64,000 nt of DNA. Origin: Paraburkholderia dilworthii. GTDB lineage: Bacteria > Pseudomonadota > Gammaproteobacteria > Burkholderiales > Burkholderiaceae. A program made the position numbers and the translations under genes. Below are positions 1 to 7,652 of the stretch, piece by piece. Within the stretch, counting starts at the first letter, position 1, and every line of letters begins with the position of its first letter. A model generated the notes under the pieces. The model ran no database searches and was not told where the DNA came from. It was given only the letters and a program-made list of their open reading frames with translations. The stretch is taken from the NCBI RefSeq assembly GCF_000472525.1, contig NZ_AWZT01000003.1, positions 262,104-326,103 on the forward strand, read 5' to 3'.

Positions 1-610
1 TGCGCACGCCCTTGCCGTCCGCGCCGATGATGAAATGCGCGGCCGCATCGCTTTGCGATGCTTCCAGCGCGGTCATTGTGCCGGCGTCGCCGAACAGCAA
101 CGCAGTGGAGCGGTCGGCCGGATCGACCAGCTTGCTGATGGTGTCGCCTACCGCCAGCAGAACGCGTTTCGCCGCGCCGGTCTGAATCAGGTTCATGCCG
201 AGCCACAGCGCCTGTGGATAGCCCGAGCAACCCAGATTGATATCCAGCGCGAGGCACGAAACCGGTAGACCCAAATCCGCCTGCAACGCGAAGGCCGTGC
301 CGGGCAAGCGGTAATCGGGCGTTTGCGAAACGAAGATTAGCGCGTCGATGGAGTCCGCCTGCCAGCCGAGTCCGGCCAGCAACTTTTCGCCGGCCTTGCG
401 GCACAGGTCCCCGGCGCTTGTTTGCGCGTCTGCCCAACGGCGCCGGTTCACGCCAATCATCTTGACGACATCACGGACGGCCGACGCGTCGAACCTTTCC
501 GCAAAGTGGTCGTTATCCACCTGCTTTGACGGCACGCACGACACCACACCTGCAATGCGGGCGCATTGCGTGCGTAATTCTCGGCCTGCGATGAAGTCCG
601 GCGAGCTCAT
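1..610 (-). CDS. 3-oxoacyl-ACP synthase III family protein, C-terminus cut by window edge
   Basis: This is a FabH-like condensing enzyme (thiolase fold) that is still open at base 1, so about 203 N-terminal residues are visible. The start ATG at 610 follows AAGGAG with 6 bases between. The reading frame contains the nucleophile-cysteine segment INLGCSGY, preceded by SQTPDYRLPGTA, and the downstream block RSTALLFGDAGT typical of the family. The His and Asn of the catalytic triad lie beyond the edge. It is the last visible gene of an operon with an acyl carrier protein (10 bases upstream) and another KAS III. The likely job is making or transferring a short acyl group for a modified amino sugar rather than bulk fatty acid synthesis. 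This is inferred from context. Confidence 0.88.
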   Translation of the reverse strand, partial: MSSPDFIAGRELRTQCARIAGVVSCVPSKQVDNDHFAERFDASAVRDVVKMIGVNRRRWADAQTSAGDLCRKAGEKLLAGLGWQADSIDALIFVSQTPDYRLPGTAFALQADLGLPVSCLALDINLGCSGYPQALWLGMNLIQTGAAKRVLLAVGDTISKLVDPADRSTALLFGDAGTMTALEASQSDAAAHFIIGADGKGVR

Positions 611-620
611 GCTTGACTCC

Positions 621-848
621 TTAGGCTGCCTTCTTCGCGGTGCTGATCAGCGCTTCGATATCGGCAATGGTGTTGCAGTTATTCAGCGCCTGGCCGCTCA
701 ACATCACGTTGAAGCAGTCGTCGACGAGCGCAATCGTCGATACCACCGCGAGCGAATCCCAGTTGTGTTCGTGTAAATCGAGCTCCGGCGTAACGAGGCT
801 TGCGTCGATCTCGAGGATTTCGGCCATCCCTTCGTAAAAGTGTTCCAT
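621..848 (-). CDS. Acyl carrier protein
   Basis: A 75-residue acidic protein with the phosphopantetheine attachment motif DSL (Ser32, in NWDSLAVV). Its length and helical pattern fit the ACP family (about 75-80 aa). The ATG at 848 follows AGGAG, so I use this start and not a longer upstream extension in the same frame. It lies between two KAS III genes and probably carries the acyl intermediate they act on. A dedicated ACP beside an amino-sugar aminotransferase is the pattern seen in flagellin glycosylation islands (for example orfA-orfB-orfC of Pseudomonas aeruginosa a-type strains). It is unlikely to be the housekeeping AcpP, which is normally with fabD/fabG/fabF. Confidence 0.9.
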   Translation of the reverse strand: MEHFYEGMAEILEIDASLVTPELDLHEHNWDSLAVVSTIALVDDCFNVMLSGQALNNCNTIADIEALISTAKKAA

Positions 849-859
849 GTCTGCTCCTA

Positions 860-1900
860 CTAGTAATTTACAAGGCAGCCGGCCCATGAGTAGCCGACGC
901 CAAAGCCCAACAACATCAATCGACTGCCATGCCGCAGCATGTCGTCGTCCTTCATCTGTTTCAGCGCGAGCGGAACCGTAGATGACACGGTGTTGCCGCA
1001 TTGCTCCATGACGATCGGAAATTTGGTCTCCGGCACCTTCATTTTTTTTCGCAGCGCTTCGAGCATGAAACGGTTCGCCTGATGCAGCACGAAGAAGTCG
1101 ATTTCCTCGCGGTCTACGCCAGCCTTCTCAAGCAGCGACGTCGCTGCTTTGGGCACTTCCGAAAGCGAGAACGCCATCACCTCTGCGCCGTTCATGTACA
1201 GATGCTCGTCCGTGCGCACATTGCCGGACGCGTCTTCTTTCTCGATTGCGCTACCGACGCTTTTCGGCTCGCGAAACAGTCCCGCTTTGACGATCAGGTT
1301 GCCCGCGCCACGGCCGTCGGTGCCGAACACGAATGGGCCGATCGACCCGTTGCCGTCTGTCGAGCCAATGATCGCTGTCGCGCTCGCGCCGTCGCCGAAC
1401 AGGGTGCGCACACTCTTGTCGAGCGGATGGACGTATTTCGAATAGGTGTCGGCAGTCAGCAGAAGCACGCACCGCGCAGCGCCGGTTTCGACGAGGCCCT
1501 TGGCGAGCGAAAGCCCGTACACATAGCCCGAGCAACCGAGATTAATGTCGAGCGCGCCCGCGTGGGTTGCAATGCCGAGCCGGTCCTGCAACAGGCAGGC
1601 GGAAGTCGGCAGCACGTAATCAGGCGCCTGCGTACACAGAATCACGAAATCGATGTCCTGCGCGCTCACCGCGTTCTGGGCGAAGAGGTTGCGTGCTGCT
1701 TCGTACGCGAGGTCCGCAGCGGTTTGTCCGACCGATGCGATGTGCCGCTGGCGAATGCCGGTCTTGGCCAGGATCTTGTCCGCCGACCATTCGGGATAAA
1801 GCGCCGCAAGCTCTTCGTTCGTAAGGACCTGCTCCGGCAGGTACCCGGCGATATCGAGGATGCGCGCCTGCACCGGGCTCGATCGAATCGAGGAAGTCAT
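860..1900 (-). CDS. 3-oxoacyl-ACP synthase III family protein (complete)
   Basis: 346 residues, the normal FabH length. The triad is visible: Cys123 in INLGCSGY, His273 in VLHQANR and Asn303 in QCGNTVSS. Other family blocks are KTGIRQRHIA near the N-terminus and TLFGDGASA near residue 167. The chosen ATG (1900) overlaps the stop of the aminotransferase by four bases (ATGA), which indicates translational coupling; a longer in-frame start at 1975 would lie deep inside the previous gene. It would condense an acyl-CoA with malonyl-ACP, presumably the ACP encoded just downstream, giving a 3-oxoacyl group. Context suggests this group ends up as an N-acyl substituent on a dideoxy-amino sugar. Substrate is inferred. 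Confidence 0.93.
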   Translation of the reverse strand: MTSSIRSSPVQARILDIAGYLPEQVLTNEELAALYPEWSADKILAKTGIRQRHIASVGQTAADLAYEAARNLFAQNAVSAQDIDFVILCTQAPDYVLPTSACLLQDRLGIATHAGALDINLGCSGYVYGLSLAKGLVETGAARCVLLLTADTYSKYVHPLDKSVRTLFGDGASATAIIGSTDGNGSIGPFVFGTDGRGAGNLIVKAGLFREPKSVGSAIEKEDASGNVRTDEHLYMNGAEVMAFSLSEVPKAATSLLEKAGVDREEIDFFVLHQANRFMLEALRKKMKVPETKFPIVMEQCGNTVSSTVPLALKQMKDDDMLRHGSRLMLLGFGVGYSWAGCLVNY

Positions 1901-3048
1901 GACCGGCAATCCGCGATGATGCCGATGATGCGATCGAGCATGCCGTCGGTGAGTGCCGGGAAAATCGGCAGACACAGCACCTGTTGCGCGGCCGCATGGG
2001 CGACAGGCAGATTTTCTCTACGCGCGGACGGAAGCCCGCGATAAATCGGAAAATCGGAAATCAGCGGGTAGAAGTAGCGGCGCGCGTAGATGTCGTGGTC
2101 GCGGAACTTCTGGTACAGCACGTCGCGGCTCACGGGAAATTCCGGCCCCACGAGAATCGGAAAGTACGAGTGATTTGCCACCTTTTCGCCGCCTTTCGGC
2201 AAGCAACGAATGCCGGGAATGTCGCGAAGCCGCTCGCGATAGATCGCGTCGATCTGCGCGCGGCGCGCGAGCGCTCCGTCGATGTGCTGCAACTGCAACA
2301 GGCCGAACGCGGCGTTGATCTCACTCATCTTGCCGTTGATGCCCGACGCCACCACGGTCACTTCGTCGACGAAACCGAAGTTCTTGAGGTGGTCGATGCG
2401 CTGCTTTGTCTTGGCGTCCTGGCAAACAATCGCGCCGCCTTCGAAGGTGTTGAACACCTTGGTGGCGTGAAAGCTCAGCACCGCCAGATCACCATGCTCG
2501 AGCACGCTGCCCGTGTCGGTCTGCACGCCGAATGCGTGCGCGGCGTCGTAGATCACTTTCAGGTTGTAGTTATCGGCGATCTTCTGGATGGCCTCGACGT
2601 CGCACGGCCTGCCGTAACAATGCACCGGCATGATCGCGGTGGTCTGCGGCGTGATGGCGGCTTCGATCTTCGCGGCATCGAGGTTCAGCGTGTCCGGATC
2701 GACGTCGACAAAAACCGGTTTGATGCCGTTCCACACTAGCGAATGCGCGGTCGCTACGAACGAATAAGGCGTCGTGATTACTTCGCCCGTCACGCGCAAC
2801 GCCTGAAGCGCGGTGAGCAGCGCGAGCGTGCCGTTCGTGAACAGCGAAAGGTGTCGCACGCCGAGATACTTGCATAGCTCGTTTTCGAATTGCTGGTGAA
2901 ACGGGCCACCGTTGGTGAGTACCTTGCTCTCCCAGATCTGGCGCAAATAAGGGATGAACTCTTCGAGCGGCGCAAGATGAGGCTGAGTGACATAGATTCG
3001 CTCATCGGCCTGCGGCTCGACCGCGCGCAGCGGCAAAGGTGCGTTCAC
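1897..3048 (-). CDS. DegT/DnrJ/EryC1/StrS-type sugar aminotransferase
   Basis: A 383-residue PLP-dependent enzyme of the family that aminates nucleotide-linked keto sugars. The PLP lysine is Lys197 in SFHATKVFNTFEGGA, and the cofactor-binding aspartate segment is VIYDAAHAFG (Asp168). The first half has the usual LFTNGTLAL phosphate-binding stretch. It starts with GTG at 3048, whose GTGA overlaps the glycosyltransferase stop. Closest known functional types are VioA/FdtB/ArnB-like transaminases that make 3- or 4-amino-dideoxy hexoses; I cannot say which ring position from sequence alone. With KAS III and ACP downstream and a flagellin-type glycosyltransferase upstream, it probably makes the sugar added to flagellin. 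Confidence 0.92.
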   Translation of the reverse strand: MNAPLPLRAVEPQADERIYVTQPHLAPLEEFIPYLRQIWESKVLTNGGPFHQQFENELCKYLGVRHLSLFTNGTLALLTALQALRVTGEVITTPYSFVATAHSLVWNGIKPVFVDVDPDTLNLDAAKIEAAITPQTTAIMPVHCYGRPCDVEAIQKIADNYNLKVIYDAAHAFGVQTDTGSVLEHGDLAVLSFHATKVFNTFEGGAIVCQDAKTKQRIDHLKNFGFVDEVTVVASGINGKMSEINAAFGLLQLQHIDGALARRAQIDAIYRERLRDIPGIRCLPKGGEKVANHSYFPILVGPEFPVSRDVLYQKFRDHDIYARRYFYPLISDFPIYRGLPSARRENLPVAHAAAQQVLCLPIFPALTDGMLDRIIGIIADCRS

Positions 3049-5408
3049 TTCGTGTCCCCTTTATCTGCCAACGCCGGCGCCTGATTGACCGCACCGCCGA
3101 TGTCGTCCATCGAAACTTCAAAGGCAGTGGCGGACTCGCCGGCGCACCAGCGTTGCCACATGATGCGCAACGCGCGCGAGACGCCCGCTGCGACCACATC
3201 CGGGCGGAACGCTGCTGACGCAGCGCAGCGTTCGCGCAGGCTCGTGCGGATTTCGGCGAGTGCGGGAATGTCGGACGCCAGCGACGCGCCGCGCGCCACG
3301 AACTCTTCCTTGTTCGCGACGACGAATTGTTCGAGACCGACGTGTGACATCCATGTCGTGCCGGCGCGGCTCGCCAGCGTGTTGCCTGCGATCGTCAACG
3401 TCGGTACGCCCATCCACAGCGAGTTCAGCACCGTGGTGGAACCCGTGTACGGAAATGTGTCGAGGCAGATGTCGACGTGAAAATGCTGTTGCAGATACAC
3501 CGGAATGCTCGAGCGACGGCGGAAGGCGAGGCGCTCGCGGTCGATGCCTTCGGCAGTGAACCAGTCGATCAGCATCTGTTCGTCGTCATCGGTGGCGATG
3601 GCGCCCAGGAGCATCTTTGCGTTCGGTAGCGCGCGCAGCAATTCCGCCCACAAGGCGATCACATCGCGGCGCAGTTTGTTCAGCCGGTTGAAACTGCCGA
3701 ACGTAATGTGGCCGTTATGCATGGCCGGCAGAATGTTGACCGGCGGCGCGCTCTTCTCGGGGAGGAACGTCGCGCTCGACGGCAGATGGACGATCTTCTC
3801 GGAGAACTGACTTTCCGGCGCGCCGAACGGGACGCCGTATTTGTCCACCAGGTAGTAGTCCATTGCGCTCAGGCCGGTGGTGCCCGGATAACCCATCCAT
3901 GTCACCTGGACCGGTGCCGGTTTGCGCACGAAAGTCAGCAGACGGTTGCGGCCCGTGTGCCCGGAGAGATCGAACAAAATGTCGATGCGTTCGTTGCGGA
4001 TCTTGTTGGCCAGTTCCGCGTCCGGCATGCCAGTGATCTGCTGCCACGAGTCGGCGCAGTCGCGCAGCAATTGCGTGTAGTCGTCTTCGGCGACGTGGTT
4101 GCTGTACACATGCAAGGACAGGCTATCGTCCTTGGCGAGATGCTCCATGATAGGCAGCAGGTACGACGCGACGGCGTGGCGGAACAGATCGCCTGAAACG
4201 AAGCCGATCTTCAGCTTGCGATCCGGCGAACGCTTGTTCGAATGATTCGGCCATTGCGCGCGCACCGGGTCTTCGTGTTGACGCGCAAAAGCGGTGTGCT
4301 CGGCGAACAGCTTGTCGTGCTGGATCGCGGGGTTGTGCGATAGCGCGAACAGATAGTTGTTCGCCGCGATGGCGTCTTTCGGATCCTTTTGCAGCGCGGT
4401 GCGGAACGATTGCTCTGCCTCCTCAACCAGACCGAGATCGAGCTGAAGCACGCCGAGCGAGCTATGCACGGACGCGTTGTTGGGTGCCAGTTCGATTGCC
4501 CGCCGCGAGGCGGCGAGGCCTTCGGCGACGCGTCCCTGATGAACCAGCACGATGCCAAGAATGCGCTGCGCTTCGGTGTTGTCGGGATTGATCGCGACGA
4601 TCGCACGGCATTCCCGCTCCGACTCTGCAAGCTTATTTTTCAGGCGCAGCGTATCCGCGAGTACCGTGCGGGTTTCCAGCTCCTCGGGGATGAGTTCGGC
4701 GGCTTTTCGCAATGGCGCGAGCGCGTCGTCGTAGCGGCCCTGACGGTGCAGCGCGATACCCAGCCAGCGCCATGAGTTGCCGTCGGCAGGAAAGCGCTGC
4801 GTCAGCGACTCAGCGAGCTTGACCGCGTCGGCGATATTGCCTTTGTTATACAGCGACGTGAAGCGATTGGTTTCCTGCTGGCTGATGCGGCGTCCCGCGG
4901 CGATGTTCGTTCTGGCGGCCGGCGTATCTTGCGGCGACGCGGCTTCCGGAGAGTGCGGTTTTTCCGTCGCCACGGGAAACATTTGCACCGTCTGACCCGG
5001 ATTCGCCATGCGAACGATCAGGCCGTCCACCGCCGGGCCGCTCAAACCCTGCTTCTGGCCCATCTCGAGCGCCAGCCACGCAGCGGCAGTTTCGCCTGCG
5101 TCGATCAGCGCGCTGATGTAAGCCGCCCAGTACTGGCCGTTATGCGGTTGCAGCCCGAGACATTGCTCGAAGAGCGGCAACGCGTCTGCTACGCGCTTCG
5201 TCTGACCGAGCAGCACGCCGAGGTTGTACATCACGTCGGCGCGATTCGGCGTGGCATCGAGAATGACACGATACAGCGCTTGCGCATCGTCGAACTCGCC
5301 CTTGTGGTGATGCTCGAGCGCCGTTTGCAACACGAGCGCCATGTCCAGTTCGAGTTGTTGCTCGGGCGTCAAAATTTCAGCAGGTGGCTGTTCGTACAGG
5401 AGAGTCAT
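3045..5408 (-). CDS. TPR-containing GT41 (O-GlcNAc transferase-like) glycosyltransferase
   Basis: 787 residues. The first half (about residues 25-390) is a series of TPR-like helical repeats, for example around RADVMYNLGVLLGQ, DALAPLRKAAEL and SSLGVLQLDLGL. From about residue 396 (KIGFVSGDLFRHAV) it is a GT41 catalytic region with the motifs DLSGHTGRNR, PVQVTWMGYPGTTG, GSFNRLNKL and DTFPYTGSTTVLNSLWMG. Such proteins glycosylate Ser/Thr of protein targets; in Burkholderia and several other genera a TPR-GT41 enzyme near fliC modifies flagellin. The start ATG at 5408 is chosen because the conserved protein begins here; an upstream in-frame extension to 5570 has no family character. The gene leads a five-gene operon and has a sigma-28-like promoter about 70 bases upstream. 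Confidence 0.9.
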   Translation of the reverse strand: MTLLYEQPPAEILTPEQQLELDMALVLQTALEHHHKGEFDDAQALYRVILDATPNRADVMYNLGVLLGQTKRVADALPLFEQCLGLQPHNGQYWAAYISALIDAGETAAAWLALEMGQKQGLSGPAVDGLIVRMANPGQTVQMFPVATEKPHSPEAASPQDTPAARTNIAAGRRISQQETNRFTSLYNKGNIADAVKLAESLTQRFPADGNSWRWLGIALHRQGRYDDALAPLRKAAELIPEELETRTVLADTLRLKNKLAESERECRAIVAINPDNTEAQRILGIVLVHQGRVAEGLAASRRAIELAPNNASVHSSLGVLQLDLGLVEEAEQSFRTALQKDPKDAIAANNYLFALSHNPAIQHDKLFAEHTAFARQHEDPVRAQWPNHSNKRSPDRKLKIGFVSGDLFRHAVASYLLPIMEHLAKDDSLSLHVYSNHVAEDDYTQLLRDCADSWQQITGMPDAELANKIRNERIDILFDLSGHTGRNRLLTFVRKPAPVQVTWMGYPGTTGLSAMDYYLVDKYGVPFGAPESQFSEKIVHLPSSATFLPEKSAPPVNILPAMHNGHITFGSFNRLNKLRRDVIALWAELLRALPNAKMLLGAIATDDDEQMLIDWFTAEGIDRERLAFRRRSSIPVYLQQHFHVDICLDTFPYTGSTTVLNSLWMGVPTLTIAGNTLASRAGTTWMSHVGLEQFVVANKEEFVARGASLASDIPALAEIRTSLRERCAASAAFRPDVVAAGVSRALRIMWQRWCAGESATAFEVSMDDIGGAVNQAPALADKGDTK

Positions 5409-5474
5409 GATCTCGGCGCGGAATCGTCTATGGAGGAAATTGTGCTGCGGGGCACAGCTTTCCGATGCGCGGAG

Positions 5475-5500
5475 ATAACGGTGAAAAGGCCGTCTGTTTA
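5475..5500 (-). promoter_or_regulatory. Candidate sigma-28 (FliA) promoter of the glycosylation operon
   Basis: On the minus strand TAAACAGA (5500-5493) is followed after 10 bases by ACCGTTAT (5482-5475). The -10 part differs from the flgM promoter's GCCGTTAT at one base. The spacing is one base shorter than the classical N11, so this is the weakest of the six sigma-28-like sites here. Its position, about 67 bases before the glycosyltransferase ATG and after the fliT terminator, is right for an operon promoter. Confidence 0.5.
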
Positions 5501-5536
5501 GCGTATGGACGAGGGTGCGGAAAGCCGTCAGGCAAG

Positions 5537-5560
5537 AAAAAAGCCCGCGCAAGGCGGGCT
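5537..5560 (-). terminator. Rho-independent terminator after fliC-fliD-fliT
   Basis: On the minus strand AGCCCGC and GCGGGCT pair around a short loop and are followed by six T residues. It lies 113 bases beyond the fliT stop and before the glycosyltransferase promoter, so it separates the filament genes from the glycosylation operon. Confidence 0.85.
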
Positions 5561-5672
5561 GAGGAAGCAAGCGCGCCTCACTTCGGCGCGGTCTTCTTGT
5601 TATTGTCGGGTTGGCCGGGGAAACCGGCTTTTTCGGGGCGTGGCAGCGTCGGGCTGCACGCTTGGTTGCATC

Positions 5673-5987
5673 TTACAAGCGGGCCATCCGCTGGTATTCG
5701 CCGGCCGCCTTGGCACGGCCAATCGCTGCTTCGAATTCGACGTGCAGTTCCTGCTGCGTGAGCCCCGCGTTGGCGACGAGCGCTGCGTCGATGGCCTGAA
5801 TCTGGCGAATCATGTCGAGCGCGGCAGGCACCTGATCGGCAGTAAGCGACATGAGTAACGGCGAGCGCATTTCCGTCAGACGGGCGGCTTCCGGCCAGTC
5901 GGCGAGCGCAGCGGCCTGCTCGATTTGCCGCGTGATGGACAACACGCGTTCGACCAATTCCATCTGGTTCATGTTATGCGCCGTCAT
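5673..5987 (-). CDS. fliT: Flagellar export chaperone FliT-like protein
   Basis: A 104-residue, mostly helical protein (start MTAHNMNQME) with the FliT-like pattern of several helices and a final RAKAAGEYQRM segment. It starts three bases after the fliD stop, the normal place for fliT. FliT is the export chaperone of the filament cap protein FliD; in enterobacteria it also binds FlhC and reduces FlhDC activity. Assignment rests mainly on length, helix content and position, since FliT sequences diverge strongly. A start at the internal MNQM is also possible. Confidence 0.78.
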   Translation of the reverse strand: MTAHNMNQMELVERVLSITRQIEQAAALADWPEAARLTEMRSPLLMSLTADQVPAALDMIRQIQAIDAALVANAGLTQQELHVEFEAAIGRAKAAGEYQRMARL

Positions 5988-5990
5988 GGC

Positions 5991-7496
5991 TTAGCTCTTG
6001 TTGGTCGCCAGCGCGCCGGCGCTGTTCGTGCCGCCGAATAGCGCGGTCAGGTATTGCGAGTTGTTGTTCATGGTCGCCATCAGCGTGTTCAGGGCGGTGA
6101 ACTGCGCCTGATACTGGTTCGTCAACTGCGTCGTGTAGTCGGCGAGCGCTGACTGCTGCTTGGTGATGCTTGCGAGGTCGGCATTCAGCGCGGTGTTGCG
6201 CGTGTCGATGATGCCGCCTGTCTGAGTGAACGTGGTGATGCTGCTGTTCAGTTGCTTGGCAATACCGTTAGTCGAGCTGAAGAGCGACGCGACCGTGGCC
6301 GGGCTACTCGTCAGCGCTGTGTTCAGCGCGTTATTGTCGACCACCAGGGTGCCGTCGGCGGGATCGTCCTTCAGCGTGATCCCGATCGCCGCCAATGTGG
6401 TCCCGGTGCTGCCCGAGCCGACCGAACCGCCGATGATCGTGGCCAGTGTGTTCTTGACCGTCTGCAACGTCGAGTCGCCCAACAACGGACCTTGCGACGA
6501 CGCGCCGGTCGTGTACGACGTGAGCGCCGACATCGTCGTCACGACGGTGTTGTACAGGCTCACGAAATTATTGATTGCGGTGTTCTGCGCGGTGGTGTCC
6601 TGCGCAATGGTCAGCGTCTGCGTGGTGCCGGCCGATGCGGCCGTCAGATTCATTGTCACGCCCGCAATTGCGCTTGTCACCGAGTTGCTCGAACTGCTCG
6701 CCGCGATGCCGCCGACCGTAAACTCCGCGTCCTGCGCGTAGCCGCTCTGTGTCCAGGCCTGGGATGAGTTCGCCGACACGATAGTCGAGGTGCCGCCCGT
6801 CGTGCTCGCAGTCGACGCGACGCCGAGGCTCGACAGGCCAGTGTCACTGGTGACGTTGCTGGTCGAGACGTTGATGACGTTGGCCGCGCCGGAGCTGGCG
6901 GCACGCAGCACGAGGTGAGCGCCGTCCGTGCCGGTGACGATCGTCGCTGTCACGCCCGGGTTGCTGCTGTTCGCGTTAATTGCCGCGGCGATGCCGGAAA
7001 GCGTGTTGTTGCTGCTGTCGACGTTGATGTCCATCGACTTGCCGCCGAGCGAAATGGACAGCGTGCCGGTGCCCAGTTGCGTCGTGGCGCCAAAGGCCGC
7101 CGACGACAACGCTTGCGAGCTCGCAATCTGCGTGACGTTGACCGAGTAGGCGCCGGCCACAGCGCCGACACCGGCCGTCGCGGTCAGCCCGGTACCGCTG
7201 GCGGTTGCCGAGAACGTGCCCAGCGTCGTGCCGTTCGCGAGGTTGGTAATGCCCGACTGCAACGCACTCAGCGCGGAACTCAGCGCACCGTATCCGGAGA
7301 GGGTCGTGTTGTCGGCGGTCTGTTTTGCCGCAAGAGCCGAAGCTTGTCCGGCGATCTTCGCGTTCACGAGTGCCGTGACGAGCGTCGACACGTCCATGGA
7401 TGAATTGCCCGTCGAGCCGCTGATGATCGATTGAGCGGCCGACTGCAGCGCAGAGTTTGCGCTAGCCGTAGAAGACGAGGTTGAGATCGTGGACAT
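5991..7496 (-). CDS. fliD: Flagellar filament capping protein FliD (HAP2)
   Basis: 501 residues, rich in Ser, Thr, Ala and Asn like flagellar axial proteins. The N-terminal region (MDVSTLVTALVNAKIAGQ) and the C-terminal region (ITKQQSALADYTTQLTNQYQAQFTALN) are the heptad-rich helices that pack together in the cap. The middle carries the FliD_N and FliD_C domain pattern, including GAYSVNVTQIASSQ and a terminal LTALFGG-type ending. FliD forms the cap under which flagellin folds and is secreted through the flagellar type III apparatus. It lies between fliC and fliT on the same strand, 156 bases after the fliC stop. Confidence 0.95.
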   Translation of the reverse strand: MSTISTSSSTASANSALQSAAQSIISGSTGNSSMDVSTLVTALVNAKIAGQASALAAKQTADNTTLSGYGALSSALSALQSGITNLANGTTLGTFSATASGTGLTATAGVGAVAGAYSVNVTQIASSQALSSAAFGATTQLGTGTLSISLGGKSMDINVDSSNNTLSGIAAAINANSSNPGVTATIVTGTDGAHLVLRAASSGAANVINVSTSNVTSDTGLSSLGVASTASTTGGTSTIVSANSSQAWTQSGYAQDAEFTVGGIAASSSSNSVTSAIAGVTMNLTAASAGTTQTLTIAQDTTAQNTAINNFVSLYNTVVTTMSALTSYTTGASSQGPLLGDSTLQTVKNTLATIIGGSVGSGSTGTTLAAIGITLKDDPADGTLVVDNNALNTALTSSPATVASLFSSTNGIAKQLNSSITTFTQTGGIIDTRNTALNADLASITKQQSALADYTTQLTNQYQAQFTALNTLMATMNNNSQYLTALFGGTNSAGALATNKS

Positions 7497-7572
7497 GCAG
7501 AGGCTCCCGGCGTCTGGAAATCTGTATCAGGTGGTGCGCGATGCTACATCATTGGAAGGCGGAAATGCACGC

Positions 7573-7590
7573 CGGGAGGCATGCCTCCCG
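7573..7590 (-). repeat. Perfect 18-base palindrome between fliC and fliD
   Basis: CGGGAGGC followed by ATGCCTCCCG reads the same on both strands over 18 bases. It sits between the fliC hairpin and the fliD start, with no loop and no T-run. It may be part of an RNA structure that stabilises the fliC transcript or a regulator site; no specific function can be assigned. Confidence 0.6.
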
Positions 7591-7603
7591 TCGTTTTCAA
7601 TCC

Positions 7604-7636
7604 GGCGATGCGCCCGCTCGCGCGCGGCGCATCGCC
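7604..7636 (-). terminator. Strong hairpin after flagellin gene
   Basis: GGCGATGCGCC (7604-7614) and GGCGCATCGCC (7626-7636) form a perfect 11-pair stem with an 11-base loop, starting 17 bases after the fliC stop. There is no T-run after it, so it may be an attenuator or a 3'-end stabiliser that lowers fliD expression relative to fliC rather than a full intrinsic terminator. Confidence 0.6.
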
Positions 7637-7652
7637 TCTACCGCGGCGGCTC

